Shown one piece after another: positions 12,143 to 25,904 of a stretch of 64,000 nt of DNA (position 1 is its first letter; each line of letters starts with the position of its first letter). The notes under the pieces are model-generated. The model worked only from the letters and a program-made list of their open reading frames with translations. It was not told the DNA's origin and ran no database searches. The translations under genes and the position numbers were made by a program. This DNA is from Limnanthes douglasii subsp. nivea (lineage: Eukaryota > Streptophyta > Magnoliopsida > Brassicales > Limnanthaceae): the NCBI GenBank assembly GCA_036936605.1, contig JAUPFV010000005.1, positions 228,437,770 through 228,501,769 on the forward strand, in the 5' to 3' direction.

Positions 12143-13170
12143 CATATTCCATTTTAAGGTTCCCACCTTCTTGAAAAATAAATATTGACATATAGCATGT
12201 AATTTATTATAATTATTTTCTCATGAACCGAGAGTCAAATAAACTACTTCATCATAATTTATTTATTTTTATTTTTCCTGGTAAGAACTAAACATATGCA
12301 CCTCACAATGTTCTTAATTTAGCCTTTCTTCCTCATGGGTGGCATGGGAAATATGTTCACTAATTATCCATTTCTCACACTTTCCATTATATGGCTTTGA
12401 AAGGTCTTAAAATACTAAGGAAATAACTAAAACTCAAACCCTACCGTAAAATATCATCGTTAAGTATCCTTGATTTTGGAGCGACCATTGGAATCCCTAG
12501 AATATATTATCTTATTGTCTCATAGACATGAAATTTTATGGTGTAAAATTGACTAAGAAACATATGAATATTCACCTTATCATTCTTGATAAAATGTTTC
12601 TCATATTTCTTAAGAAGCTCACTTGAATGGGTGATCTGAATTGGAACAACCGCATATAAATCCAAAGGTTGTAATAATTCATGATTGTCAATCAGAACTC
12701 AGTTAACTTTTCTCACATCTGAAAATATATTTTTTACTTAGAAGAACTATATTTAGGTAGGGACATGGGCTTATTGATCCTTATTGTCATGTCAAAATCA
12801 CGAGAACTCAAATAAAATTCCATGTTTTTTCCATTAGAAAAAATGAAACATATCTAAAGTGGAAGGTATATTATATATTGGGTTAAAATATTGATTTTTA
12901 TTACAACAATACACAAAACAAATAACATATAAACCACACATTCATTGATATATAAACTTAAAATGATGGTTAAATGTGGATTTATCATGTAACAATAACA
13001 TTAGATAGGTAATTAGATACCTTAGGGAAAACATATTAACATGTACTTGTATAAGATTGAGAAAATCATTGTTGATCTAATTTTTAATCGACTTAAGTCA
13101 GGAGAACCCTTATTAGGGTTAGTTCTTAGTTTTGATAAAAAAAACTTATGGACCAATTTAAAATTGAAGA
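12143..13170. other. AT-rich stretch, nothing recognised
   Basis: No supported gene. Composition is typical of the surrounding AT-rich DNA, with no terminal repeats seen. Confidence 0.45.
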
Positions 13171-13189
13171 TCTCGTGTTCCTGATATAT

Positions 13190-13740
13190 TATATCAAACA
13201 TAACCTTCTTTACGACCGGAAATACATGTAATATCATTAATCATGTACCTGAAAAACTTAAATATATAACTTATCAACATGGATCACTTAGGAGATATAC
13301 TGGTTTTATGACCTACTTACCAAAGTTAAAACGACATTAATCATGCAATCTATATAAAAAATAAACTCCAAACGACCACATAAATACATATAAATTCAAA
13401 GTTACCATGCGGTCCAAGACAAAATTAGTGATCATATAGTTATATATGCCGTGCAAAGTTGCATTGAGCATTTTTTTTGTTGCAACACAAGTGATTTCGG
13501 AATGGATCCACAGAGGATGCCGCAGCGCATCAACTTGTCATTGCTATAACTTTCTAGGGCGCCCAAATAGTGGCCCTACAATTGATCTTTATAGCGGCAA
13601 AAATAGGGGGCATCAGTTTCTAGACAGATTATGGCTTAATATTTTGTGGCGATGATTCTTTCAACACGAAGGCGTGATCCAAAATCTATTAAAAACCATA
13701 AATTTATTCCACATTTAATACTTAATTGATTAAGCATCAT
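13190..13740. repeat. Dispersed repeat, copy 1 (see 25355-25900)
   Basis: This stretch aligns collinearly with 25355-25900: both begin ATAACCTTCTTTACGA, and both contain ACATGGATCA, CATGACCTA-like, TATGGTCCAAGA / GCGGTCCAAGA, ATGCAAAG / GTGCAAAG, CACAGAGGATG and TAATATT(G/T)T in the same order. Divergence is considerable, with short indels. The less AT-rich core (about 13440-13640) looks like former exon, but no family is recognised. Confidence 0.65.
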
Positions 13741-14399
13741 GATATAAGATGTTTTAATCCCTAATAATTCAAATATTATATGCTAAAAATCGTTAATCCA
13801 CATACCTCTATTAAATCAATCAATCACCAATTCCTATATGGAGATCTTTTCCAGAAAAACAAATCACATACATATACAAATTTTATTAAAGAATAAAAAA
13901 CTTTAATAATCAAGATTTAAGGAGTATATCTGATATTATTTGTAGGGTTCGATTCATTTAAATCATAATTGTATTCATACATGAACATTTTAGCTATATG
14001 AGTTCATACTTAAATTGCAGAATATAAATACTTACATGGAGAATTTATTAGGTCTTATTATTCTTTCCTTCACATTTATCTCTTGCTTTTTTTTATATTT
14101 GCCATCTCTAGATTTGATCATCAAGATCTGATCTTCTAGCCGGTGACAACTCTAGATTTATTTTAGTTGTGTGTTGAACGAACTGAACACTATGTACCGT
14201 TATATACGATATAAATTATTGATTTAATATAAATTTTATTGAAATCATCAATATTTTAAGTTGTTGTGATCCTAGATCGTAACGATTGACTATTTGTTTC
14301 TTTAAAGGTTGGTTCATAAGCTTACAGTTTAGACTTAACTGTCAATATGTGTATTCAGTCTTTTACGGAATCACGTGCTATCCGTGAACTCTATCAAGG

Positions 14400-15078
14400 A
14401 AATCCTCCCCAGCATGAAATTCTTCCCACCTCATACAGCCAAGAAAGTGGTAGTAACATCTGTCTGACCTATCCGAAGATCGAGCCGAGCAACATTTTAC
14501 ATTTGCTCCACCTTTTGAACATCTGAATCCTTTGACCCATAAAACTTTAGGCCAAAACCTGAAATCAATAATGGTTGTATTTTCTTTGCAAAGGTAAAAC
14601 CTGAACTTAGCTTGAAGACAGCTTCAATAGAGGCATACTCATCTCCACTCTTATGTTTAAACTTCATCTCAACTTCAGCTCTATCTCCACTGCATATTAC
14701 ATCTCTATGTCGACCAAAATTTGAAGGGATTTTGCTGCTGAATATAGATGTACCAATAAATCATTCACCCAACCTCTTGTCATGTCTAGCTATTAAAATC
14801 ATATCTCTTATTTCAAGTAAGTTTCAACTGATATTCACATCTATTTTATGATATGTGGTAATCTTCAAGATTCGACTCATAAAAATACTAAGTTTAAGAA
14901 TATAGTTAATGAATGGTCGGTTCACTAATAATACGCAATTGTCAGCCTCAAACCTCTTTTTAGGATTTATCTCAGATTGAATCTTCACATGATTTGACAA
15001 CACCTCAAAGGCCTCCATCCAAATAGCATCATATTCATTCCTAACACTAGACGTCCCTTTTACTACGAACCCATCCAA
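14400..15078 (-). pseudogene. Unrecognised reading frame of about 225 codons with in-frame stops
   Basis: One minus-strand frame starts with ATG at 15078 and stays protein-like to about 14400. Stops fall near 14821, 14767, 14510 and 14435, while the frame itself never shifts. Composition is that of a globular basic protein. Readable segments include WMEAFEVLSNHVKIQSEI, KKRFEADNCVLLVNRPF, MILIARHDKRLGE and DRAEVEMKFKHKSGDEYAS. There is no signal peptide, membrane span or catalytic signature I can name. Preservation of a single frame with few stops suggests a young pseudogene or captured sequence. Its origin (host gene, transposon or endogenous virus) cannot be decided here. Confidence 0.4.
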
Positions 15079-15959
15079 ACTAAAACATTATGAGTTCGGC
15101 TATTGCAGAATAATATGTGAGTTTCCAAGACCTTAAATATGTATCTCCATCCTTATACCAAACCATTATTCATCTAACATACCTATAAACATAAATTTAC
15201 ATTTAAGTTTAGGGACATACGCCATATTTTAAAAACAAATTCTAGTCCAATAGAGAACTTATATTCTAATACTCCTTATTCCCTTCACAATACAAAACAC
15301 GTCACTCCTAGCATGTACTACCTTCAAGTACTTCCATCGTTTTAAAGAAATGCTTGTTGGAATTCATATGGAATGAAACGTTGGACAACACCTTGGCATC
15401 AAGTGTATGATTCCGTTGTAGTTTTATGAGTATTTAAATACTCAAATATCGAAACCTTAAGGAATCAAATCTAACTTTTTAATCTATAATCTAATATAAA
15501 CTCTACTAATTAATAAACCAAAAATTAAATTTTATATTTTTTATTAAAAAAAATACTTCTATTGATATAATCAAATTGTCAGTTGTTACACTATGAGAAT
15601 TGATTGTCGCATTGATTTATGTTACATATTTGACTTTTAATTAATTTCTTAAACTTAACCTAGAGAAAAACTATAACCAATATTTGTTAGGAGTCTTCAT
15701 ATGTGATCCTGATAAGAATTCTTTTATTCTTGATTGCAAGTGTGTACTTTTTTTTATCGTGTAGCTTTTATCTTGGTGTTGAACTCTCCGCAAAAATGAA
15801 TATCTTATTATAACATACAAAACAAAGAGTATATTTGGGGCAAAAAAAATCATGTCAAGAAGAGTTAGTGGCAATAAGAGATATTTGTTCATGATCGCAA
15901 CCTTAGGCATTTTACCAATATCAAATAACCTTTATTCATGCTTTCAAGGAGAATAATTG

Positions 15960-18900
15960 CATTAAGTTTAGCAGGAATAAAGTTTAGAAAAATTCACAAT
16001 TTGATTTATTTTTAATGACCCAATTTGAAATCCAATTAGCTGCAAAGTTTTGTTCTCTATAGATAAATTTGATTGTCATTTGAGATTTAGTTAATTTTCT
16101 ACATTAATTTCACATTGATTTAAGGTACCAAGAGGAAAATCCGGAGCTAAACATATCAATCAAAATTAGAGAAATTGATTCAATGTCAATATTAGTATAG
16201 CTATTATCTCTACATGTAAATAGTTTATCCAACAACGATATGTTTTCAGCTATTAATTGAGTGTTTTTACCATATAAGGATCATTTAGATTTGACTAATT
16301 CACCAATGTGATTTCTAATAGTGAATCCCCCCTACATTCGACATTGGTTAGACACGAGCAATTAGTGACAATGGGGGTCTATTTAACAAATGTAGGTTTG
16401 TTTAGAATCTTTAAATGGTTGAAACAACCCACGTCTTTAGCAGTTTTATTGTCGCCACTCTAGTGTTTTTATTATTCAGAGACAAACAATGTAAATTAGC
16501 TATTATTTTAAGTATTTTATTTATTCTTTGTTTAGATAATATTCTATGATTGTTATGTTTAGCCTTGTTTATTATCGTCCAGATGGACATAAACGAGCAG
16601 GTTATTAAGTGTTTTATGGATATATGTTGCCATATAATGATGCCAAATAAACCTACGACGTATATCCATATTTCCCAGGGTATGTGGCAATAAATAAATA
16701 TATGATTTAAAGTGTCTATATTGTTACAATGTTGATATTTTGATGCCAAATAAAAGTTTTTCTTCTGAAGGATAATGTCCACTGAGATATGATTATTAAC
16801 AATCCTCTAAAGTGTGAAAATAATTTTTTTAGAAGTTACATTATTCCCTATTTTATAGTAGATGTTGGAGTTTGGATGTTTTTCTCTAATGTTTTGCTAG
16901 GTCTCTTTAAAAGAGAAGAGATCGTTGGAAGATGCCTACCAAAGAAGAGTATTTTTAATTGAGTCATTAAGATGAATTTTGTTTATTATTTCACTATCTA
17001 AATAGAAAATATTGTATTAAATTTTTTCATGGTTCCAAGAACCATTGGACCAGAATCCGCATTCTTATTTCCATGGTACTAAGAGTTGTTAGAATTTGGG
17101 GAAAAGGTAATGAAGGGAATTTTGTTGTTCCATTTTTCAAGCCACAAGTCAATTTGACCTTGGCCAACTTTCCAAAAAATAAACTTCTCAACAATTTCCC
17201 TAACATTGATCATTATATTCCAAATATTAAAGTCTCTAGGTTTGATGGATTTTTGAAGATAGTAAGATGAAGGTTAGTAAATTGAGTGCATTAAATTGGA
17301 CCATAATATTTTATTTTCTCTAAATGTCATCCATAATTTACATGAGGCTTTGGTTTGAGGGTCATAATTTTTTCTTATATTGAGGCCTTCTTCACCAAAT
17401 GGTTTATATATTATAGATTGTTTGGACCTGATTATGGAGTTATGGTTTTCTTTAAGACCCCATAAGAATTTGTTTAATAAATTTTTGATTCTATTTATCA
17501 CTGATTTAATGATAATGTTAGTTTGAATGTGATAGTTTGGGATAGCAAGAAGAATAGATTGAATCAATACCATTCTGCCTCCAAAGAGAGATGCTTACTA
17601 TCCTAATCCATGATTATGTTTTTTATTTTAGTTACCATTGCATCCAAGAGTTCTATATTATTAAATGGATGAATATTAATGTCAAGGTAATGGAATGAAG
17701 GGCAACTATGATTGAAGCCAATTAGATGTCAGATTGAATTGATTTTATCTTTGTTCATTTTATTTGATGAGATCAATATAGATTTTTGTTTGTTAATTAA
17801 TTTGCCAAAAATAGATTGATAGTAATCTAGAAAATAACATGTCTTTTTTAATGATATTAATTGATCCATGCATGAAGATAATAACATTATCAGTATAAGC
17901 CAAGTATGTGATGTTGATTGATCATCTTAATGAGTAGTACACTGAAGTTTGGGATTGGAAAAGAGTTTTGATACATGTTAATAGGTATTTTTTAGTAATG
18001 ATGAAAACGTTGGGTGATAAAGGATCACCATGTCTTACACCAATGTTGGATTTAAAAAAACCATGAGTTGCTCCATTTATTAAGATTAAAAAGTTAACAT
18101 TGTCTATGCATTTTTTATTCATCATTTGGTAATGATAAAAGAATTTTTTTTATCTTGAGGAGTCACAAGTTCTGGAATTACTTCATTTATATCATTTGGG
18201 ATTGACTGGTTGTTTGACAACTTAATTAGTTTTTGAAATGGTTAATTGATGATTTCACTACATGAGAGTGGTTTTCAATCCATTATCCATTGATTTTTAT
18301 TCCATTTATTCTATTTTATTATTATTTTCTTCACAAAATTATGATAAATTTTTGAGTTTCTATCTATTGATTTGAACCAGTTAGTAGAGCTCTTATGTTC
18401 CCAAAAGATTTCCTCTCTAGTTAAAAGGTTTAAGTGAATAACTCTAGGTTTGGAAATGTTTATTTGCTATTCTTTACTATCTCGGGGTTCTAAACAATTT
18501 TCAATATGATTTACATTGTTTGAATGAAGGTTTAGGTTTATTATTGATGAAAGATATATGGATTACCAAAGGTGAATGGTTAGAACATGTACTGGACAAG
18601 TATTTCACCTTTGTTATTGCAAATATTCTCTTCACGCATCATTGTGTAATGTCCTATCAAGTATTTTTCATTTTTTGTTGTTTGAACCAGTGAATTTGGT
18701 TCCAGTGAATCTTGGATCATCCAATTTATTGTCAAGGATCATGTTGTTAAAGTAACCAATAGCTCTTAATTTAAAGATGAGAAAGTGAGTTGCTTAGAAG
18801 CATTAGTTATTGTGTTGAAGTCACCAGCAACTAACCATTCTATAGTAGTGACTCATATTTCTCTAAGATGATCCGACAAAGTTTATCTTTGGGATGTAAT

Positions 18901-19224
18901 GCACTTAGCATGTATGATGTTAACTAAAAATTATTTATTAAAAGAAGAATAATTCACCATCATATGAATAAACTGCTCATTGTTGATTAAAATTTGAACT
19001 TGGAAATTTTGTTTCCATAAAATCTAGATCTTATTATTTAAGTTTGATATTCCATTACTAAAGCCATATTTATTTTTTATTAAATCCAGTTTATCATTTG
19101 ATATCATTGGCTATTGAAGAGAAATGAAATCAATTTTTTTAATTTTAGAAATAGACTTGAGTCTTCTGATTGATCTTTTATTACCAATTCCATGGGTATC
19201 CCAATTAATGATGGAGAATGTCAT
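15960..19224 (-). pseudogene. LINE-A ORF2: endonuclease, RT, zf-RVT, RNase H (broken)
   Basis: The endonuclease starts with ATG at 19224 and shows INWDTHGIGNK (from NWNVRGIGN), then an LQ-stop-PM site where the catalytic LQEP stood, then GDFNTI near 18800. The reverse transcriptase has GVRHGDPLSPNVFII (17922-18125) and the downstream NKFLWG / SKQSIIYKP-FGEEGLNIR block (17274-17573). The zf-RVT region reads YQHCNNIDTLNHIFIYCHIPWEIW (16411-16782). RNase H is reduced to REQNFAANW. Many stops mean no product. Confidence 0.75.
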
Positions 19225-19739
19225 TTGATTGACGAGGATAAAGATCTGGTTGATATTTTATAATGGACAACCCTAGTGAATAGGAGACCCTTGAGATTGT
19301 TACATTTTACTTTTTTCAATCTTTTACTTAGGTTGTTGTACTTTTCATTTTTGGGAGTTAGTATCTCTATTACTGGTGATAATATAAGTCGGGTTGAAGT
19401 TGTCAATTTAGGTGAACTATGATCATTATCAGCATTGGTTAATTTTTTTGATAAGGTAATAGTTTTACCTAGTTCTATGGTTTGAAGAGAATCAATGATA
19501 TCATTATTTGGGTCAGGAATCCAATATTTGTTGTCTGAAAAGATGTTTTAAGTTCATTCTTCTTTAGAGTTTGTTAATTCTTTACCAGAATCCTGGCTAG
19601 TTGAGCCAATTTTAGATTGAGTAGAGGAATATTTACTATGTTGATTCTTATTACCATTGTTGCTTGGATCAATTCTGAGAAAATGTTTGTTCTATGAGTT
19701 ACGAGTATTACCCATTCACAATCACAAATTTGACCTTTT

Positions 19740-20860
19740 AAATTTAAACCTCTTTTTTAGAAGGTGGATTCAAGTTTAAATGGGTAGATTCTGAGGTGAG
19801 TTGTGTTTCGTTTACAGTTGACCTAACAGAGTTATTGAGACTTTTATTACATGAATTGATATTGTGACCCAAATATTTACAAATGAGAAAATATTTCAGC
19901 ATATCCCCATAGGATATTGGTTTCCATACATCATCATCTTCTCTAAAACCTATCCATTATTTTAGGGAAGAGGTTTTGAATATCTAAGATAAGAAGATTT
20001 TTACAATAGTTGTAGCTAGATATATCGAAAGAATGGACCTAAGTTGAAAAAGCAATCCAATTGTCTTTGGAATATGGGTGATAGAACTCTGATTATAAAG
20101 ATACTCAGGTATCTTTGGCAAGGAAACCTATACTAAAGTCTCTGGTGACTCCACTCTGGGATTGAAGTCAGGACTCCATTTAAGAAGTCTAAAGGTAATT
20201 TTTTCTATAATATAAATATTTTGTTTCCATATATTTTTAAATATTTAGACTTATCTAATTGTATAAATACATGTCTGTAATCCTAGACAAATATGTTATA
20301 GATTCCTATTAGTTTAAAGGATTGAAGGTATGTTCTAAATTCAGATAAACTAGGTCTACCGAATAAAAATTTCCCAATTAGTACGAATTTAGATGAATTA
20401 AGAAGAAGATCATTATATGAGTCCTTGAATATGACCGCCTTTTGCTCTCCCTTGCTATGGTACTTGAGCGTTTCATGTGTGATGATATTTCCTTAGGGTT
20501 TCAGGACCTTCACGAATGATTTTTGAGTCTTGTGTCCATAATTTTTTTCACGAATGATTTTGCTAAAGATTAGGGTTGGCCTCGAACATCAGGTTTTGAT
20601 GGAACACCGGGTTGTTGTTGGCTTTGATTGATTGAGGTGATGAGGAAATTCTCCCTTTGATGTAGCTTATGTGGTGTGTGTGGTTTATTAAAGGCAATGC
20701 GGATCTTTTTGTACTGAGGCGTGAATTTCTTCGAGTCTTGATTTTGTTCGGTAACGAAATAAGGTTTCCTTATATGCTATTTGATAAAACAAAATTGAGG
20801 AACAACCTCGAGCCGAGGTTGGGAATTTGAATCTTCCATAAAAAGGTTGAAGAGAAGATG
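19740..20860 (-). pseudogene. LINE-A ORF1, Gag-like with zinc knuckle (broken)
   Basis: The position upstream of ORF2 and the peptide YFLICKYLGHNINSCNK near 19890 (a CX2CX4HX4C knuckle whose first Cys appears lost) identify ORF1, the nucleic-acid-binding protein of plant L1 elements. The N-terminal part (20000-20850) is a heavily interrupted DUF4283-type region recognised mainly by position and by similarity to the copy at 32911-34230. Confidence 0.55.
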
Positions 20861-21302
20861 ATGAATTTCTAGGAATTGAAATTATAATGAATGTTTATAT
20901 AATCAATTTAACCTATTTTCTGGAAAAAAAATTCTTTAAAGCCATGTTCTCTTTTAGACTGGTGTGATTATGTTTTGATATCATAAAACTAACCTTATTG
21001 TATGGCTGGTTATATCTCTAGTCACTTACCTTCTATAATTAGGTCATAAATTTAAGAGTCTAGCTCAGACTTTACTGAGTCATAACCGTATTAAAATTTT
21101 CATTCAACACAATGATATTGATATAGTTCAGAAGTAGATATTAGATATCAGTCTCAACTTAAATCTAAGATCAATAAGTTAATCTCGTAGGAAATTGAAA
21201 ACACTGTGATTGATATCAACACTAGAGAATACAAGAAAAATTAAGCATATTTCTAATAAATAAATAGAAAAAATAAGGAAAAAACTAAATCAAAAATATG
21301 TC

Positions 21303-22080
21303 TTACGTACTTTCTTCGTTATGTGCATCCCATGTGTTTGATGTGTAATGTTTTATAGGGAACTCAGGGATGAGATCGAACACCAACGGATAGATAATCA
21401 TGCCAGATACCCCAACACATGAACTCGAGAGTTGGAGTCGCACAAATACCATCAAATGGGTCTTAATAGGAACCAAAATACAAAGAAAATGCACTAATCG
21501 AGAGACAGAGAACACCAAAGTGATGACTGTTAGAGGAGGATACAAATTGAGTTTCATCGAAATGGAGAAAACTCCAACTGATTGAAGCAAGAGTTCGACC
21601 TAGACAAGCAAAACTGTAATAATAAAATTAAAACCGAACCTGATGGGGTTTCCACCCATAAACGTGCAAGTAGGACATGAAGAACCATGGTGGCAGTGGT
21701 TTTAGATGGAGGTAATGGAGGACAGGATAGCCATCAGAGGATATCTTGAAACCATATGAAGTATGTAGTAGACAAAAAAGTACATTAAGAACTAGTACCA
21801 AAAAGCTAGAAGCATCGATTTACATAAAAAACCAACAACTAATTAGAAGTAACTTTTGTACATGATGCATAGGACCGACGTAGGTGAGGAGACGGGAGAA
21901 AAGACTAGGATTTTGACCTAGATTGACTCTGGTGGAAATCCAAAAATAGTAGCAATGACAATACCGCGGGATTAGGAACATGGCTTGTAACAATGGGGTA
22001 ACTTTGATTGACATGAACAATCTGAAAAGGAGAAGAATATGATGTACTAGAAATAACAGAGGAATAGACACCAAAATAAG
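21303..22080 (-). pseudogene. Unassigned decayed coding region
   Basis: The minus strand has two open stretches (21303-21590 and 21820-22074) and continuous protein-like text between them in shifted frames, rich in Ser, Pro and hydrophobic residues (for example HVNQSYPIVTSHVPNPAVLS). Composition is less AT-rich than the neighbours. I do not recognise the family; a retrotransposon Gag is one possibility, but no zinc finger or protease is seen. Confidence 0.2.
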
Positions 22081-22199
22081 AATGATGACTCTCAGAAAAT
22101 GGAGTTAAGCTAGATCAGAGAAAAAAAATGACGACGCGATAGACTCTGGAGTCTCAAAAGAGAATATGGAGTTTCTCTCCCTATAAACTCATTCCCTTA

Positions 22200-25090
22200 A
22201 ATCTTATATTTTTTTAGAAAACAATTATGAACAAAAAAGTTTAACAATATCACATTATCCCACACTTAAAATCTAATATTGTCCTTAATATTAATAATGA
22301 AAAAATTAAGTAAGGAACAATAATACCTGACAGATATCTTTTTGGTTAAAAATTCCAAAAGTTGAATGAAAACTTGACCTGAATTGTTGAAACTAGTTGG
22401 TTCTCCCACAAGACATGTTGGAAAAAAATGATCGATAGAAATTTAAAATATCATAAAATATAATCCGATAATAAAACACGATAGTACCAAAGACATAAAA
22501 GTACTTAAAATAATAAAATATAAATTTAAAAAATGAATGTATTGTTTTAAATAAGAAATAAAAATACAATAGTTTCAATTTTGATTATGAACATTTTTCT
22601 AAAATTATATAAATATATTAGATTAAAAGAAAATAAAAATACTCATATTCAGTTGTCTCCCAATTAGCGCTTCATTTATGGTGGGTAGCTTGACTTTTCA
22701 AATTGCTACTTTAGATTTTCGAAAGGGATTGAAATCTGATATTATTATAACTACAGTTTAAATATCGATTTCAAATAAAAATTCGGATCAAAGACGTTAA
22801 TGAAAATTAATTCACGAAGAAGAAAAATAAATGGAGGATAGAAAAACTAGGAAGAAGAGAGAAGAAAGAGAAAAAAAAAAGTAAAATATTCAATTACGAT
22901 TTAAGAAAGAAAAATATTCAATTCAGTTACGATTTAATAAGAAAAGCAATTAAGAATAATTAAAAAAATCATTAACAAAAATATCTAATTTGGTAAAAAA
23001 AAGTATATTTTGTATTATTAAAAAAATAATTAGATAGCGGATAGTAAATAAAAAAAATTAAATGGGTGTGTGTTAGGAATTTATGATAATAAAAATAATT
23101 AGTTGTTTTCTTTTTGTGTATTTATCGGTACTTACTTATAAATACGCATTTTATAGTGTGTGATTACTTTGGTTAAATCAATATCAAGCTACGTTTTGAT
23201 CAGTATTAGTCGGAATAACAAGCACCATTATGCATCAAGCCTTAGTAGATAAGGTTTGGACACGAAGCATGAAGAAAATACAGCCTTCACAGCTCTCACA
23301 GCACCATATTTCTTATGAAGCATGCTCATGACTCATGTTATAACATGGCTATGTTAGGATAGCTATAATGAATATTGTACTTTATATTCTTAGAAAAATT
23401 AAAAAAATTACATTCGTAAAATTCGAAATAATATTATATATTTATGAATAACATCTAAAAATTTTACAGAAAAACTTAATAACCATATTATAATAACTAA
23501 AATTTTAAAATTTTAGCATTCACCTAATTACTAAAATTTCAACGTACACCATATAAAATAAAATCTAAATGTTTCTAACAGTTAAATGTTTTTAAAAACT
23601 AATATGATCACTTAATAATCAGTATCCAACATCTATACATTTTTAATAACCAAATATTCCTAACAAGCTTGATCATTACCAAATAGCAAAATAAAGTTAA
23701 CACTTAACAATCAGAATTCCCCAACACCTCCACCACCTGATATTTTTTATACTAAAGTGTTTCTAATAGAAAAATATGATCTAACAGCTAAATGTTTATT
23801 TTTTGCACCTAACAATCTGTTAAATAGTCAATGCATTGATGCTCATACTCAAATAGTATGACAAAATTGTATAATGATTCGTATTATTTTACTCTCGGTA
23901 CTTATACCTAGTAAACCTCTATCTATATTTTTTGTTTAATAAAAACTCATTTTATGAAGAAAAAAAATCTGTTAAGGGAATAAATGAACCAAAATTAGTA
24001 TAAACATATTCATAAAATGCACTAAAGGTTAAGCTAAAAAAGTGTTCTCACACTTCATGTATTCAACGAGCTACGAGAAAAACACATATGTGATTATTCG
24101 AGTCGTTGGTGTTTTTGAAGTATTATAATTCCATAATATAAAGACTTTAAGAAGTTTGTTTCACCATATTGTTGTTTCTTAGAATGATGAGTTCTACATC
24201 TCTTTAAAATATGAAAAATTAGGGGTATTTTCTAGCAGGGCCATCTTTTACATTCTCATAGAAGTTAGGCATGGAAGGTCATATGAGGGAATGATATGTG
24301 TAATATGTTCTATATAGAATAGGCAATGAGATCTAATTTGTCTATAATCACTGGGCCGACTATGGCTCAAAGGAACTGAGTGTCATAAATGACTCCACTC
24401 TCGATAAGATTATTGACAAAATTGGTCAAGTGGTTGAGCAACTGGTTATGGTTGTGTAGCAAAACATGTTATGCATTCTCGATGAGGTGGTTGGTTGGTA
24501 CCTTGATTGGTAATTATTTGGGATGGAGATGATGGTTCATAATTGAGATTTTACTGAGCATTTTTTTATGAACACATTCGAGGTTCTTTGAAATAAACGA
24601 GGATGGTAGTAATGATTCTCGCCACTTAACATATACGAGTTAAATGGTTTTTTTATTAATGGCTAATAAAAATATGAATGTGATCTAAATTAATATTTAG
24701 ACAGGCCTCAAAAGGATTTGACTTTTTTTTATTTTTTCTATATTACATTTGTAATTTTTTTATCTATTATTTAACTATATTAATAAATTTAGTAGGATGA
24801 AATATTTTAACTAGTACAAATTAAATATCATTATCATCTTTTAGTAACATTATATTTTCATATACGAACTAGTATTTCTTTCTATATTTAAGAGAAAACA
24901 AATACATACAACTCAGTTATTAATGGAACCAAACCCATAGCAAGATGATATTTGAGTTAAACCATAATTCTTTGAATTATATCAAATTTATTAAAAAAAA
25001 AATTCTAAGATTGGCGCATAATATTTTTAATGAGTCTATGTTTGGGCACGTGCAAATCGTCTAATAGAGATCTTAACACTGGATATTTAA
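22200..25090. other. AT-rich stretch with faint coding debris, no gene supported
   Basis: Mostly A/T-rich. Near 22650-22700 a segment resembles a conserved piece of internal gypsy sequence (GTTGTCTCCCAATTAGCGCT), too short to assign. The stretch around 24180-24620 is less AT-rich and reads partly as peptide, but no family was recognised. Confidence 0.4.
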
Positions 25091-25096
25091 CCTTCG

Positions 25097-25290
25097 GCTA
25101 TGATACCAATTGTCGGAATTAATTAGAAATTTTAATTTTATATACTCTATTTTTGTATAAGTATGAACTTAGATACCACTTATTAGTATGATATTTTCCA
25201 CTTTTAGCCTTAAGGTTCCCACAACTCTACTTTTGGTCCACTTCTAAATTTGTTTTTTACTAAATAAGGTATTTGCGTACTTATATAATT
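25097..25290 (-). mobile_element. Copia/TRIM-type LTR end with initiator-Met tRNA binding site (relic)
   Basis: On the minus strand, ATTGGTATCATAGCC (25097-25111 region) matches the usual plant primer-binding site TGGTATCAGAGC, complementary to initiator methionine tRNA, with one change. It directly follows an LTR-like end AATTCCGACA. On the plus-strand side the LTR body includes TATGATATTTTCCACTTTTAGCC and GGTTCCCACAACTCTACTTTTGG, a pattern common in short plant LTR elements. The other LTR end was not located, so the extent is approximate. Confidence 0.4.
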
Positions 25291-25354
25291 TATAGTTTTT
25301 AGAAGATAATCAACGTTAGATAAAATATTGTATATTATTTACTTTGTAATACAT

Positions 25355-25900
25355 AACCTTCTTTACGATCACTAATGTACGTAATATCAGTAATCATGAA
25401 CCTGAAATGACTTTAAGTATATAATTTACCAACATGGATCAATTGGAAGATCTATTGGTTTCATGACCTATTTACCAAATTTATAATGAGATTAATAATC
25501 CAATCCACATAAATAAAATACTGAACAATCACATAAATTTTAAGCTAAAATATGGTCCAAGAGAGAAGGAGTGACTCTTATAATTGCACTTGTCATGCAA
25601 AGCTGTAGTGAGAGTTTTTCGTGACAACACCAGTGACATCGTAATGGAAGCCACAGAGGATGTTGTAGCACATCAAGTTTTCGGCACAACAACTATCTAG
25701 GGAACCGTGATGATGACACCTAAATTAGTCTTTGCCGCGGCGACAGTTGAGGGAGTCACGTAGAAAACTCATATTATTATTTTTAAAGATAGTCTAACTT
25801 AATATTGTACGGTAATGATCCTTATAGTATGGCGTAGTGATCTGAAATCTATCTAAATTCTTAAATTGGTTCCATAATCCATAGTACTCGATAATAGTGT
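25355..25900. repeat. Dispersed repeat, copy 2 (see 13190-13740)
   Basis: This is the collinear diverged partner of 13190-13740, in the same orientation about 12 kb away. It begins ATAACCTTCTTTACGATC and its core includes CACAGAGGATGTTGTAGCACATCAAG. It lies just downstream of the LTR-like relic at 25097-25290, so both copies could be internal or LTR parts of one old element family, but the 13-kb copy shows no matching LTR end. Confidence 0.6.
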
Positions 25901-25904
25901 ATAC

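Larger units (their letters stand above)
15950..20870 (-). mobile_element. Old near-full-length L1-type LINE (LINE-A)
   Basis: On the minus strand this holds ORF1 (about 20860-19740), then ORF2 with endonuclease (19224-18570), reverse transcriptase (18500-17270), zf-RVT (about 16780-16400) and a trace of RNase H (REQNFAANWISNW near 16050). No poly(A) tail or target duplication was recognised. Its peptides resemble those of the LINEs at 28843-34230 and 36833-42236, so all three come from one clade, and this copy carries many more stops and frameshifts than the 28.8-34.2 kb copy. Confidence 0.75.

Noticed and set aside
22650..22700. Gypsy internal-sequence fragment
   Set aside because: Only about 20-30 bases look familiar and no flanking gag or pol was found, too little to annotate.
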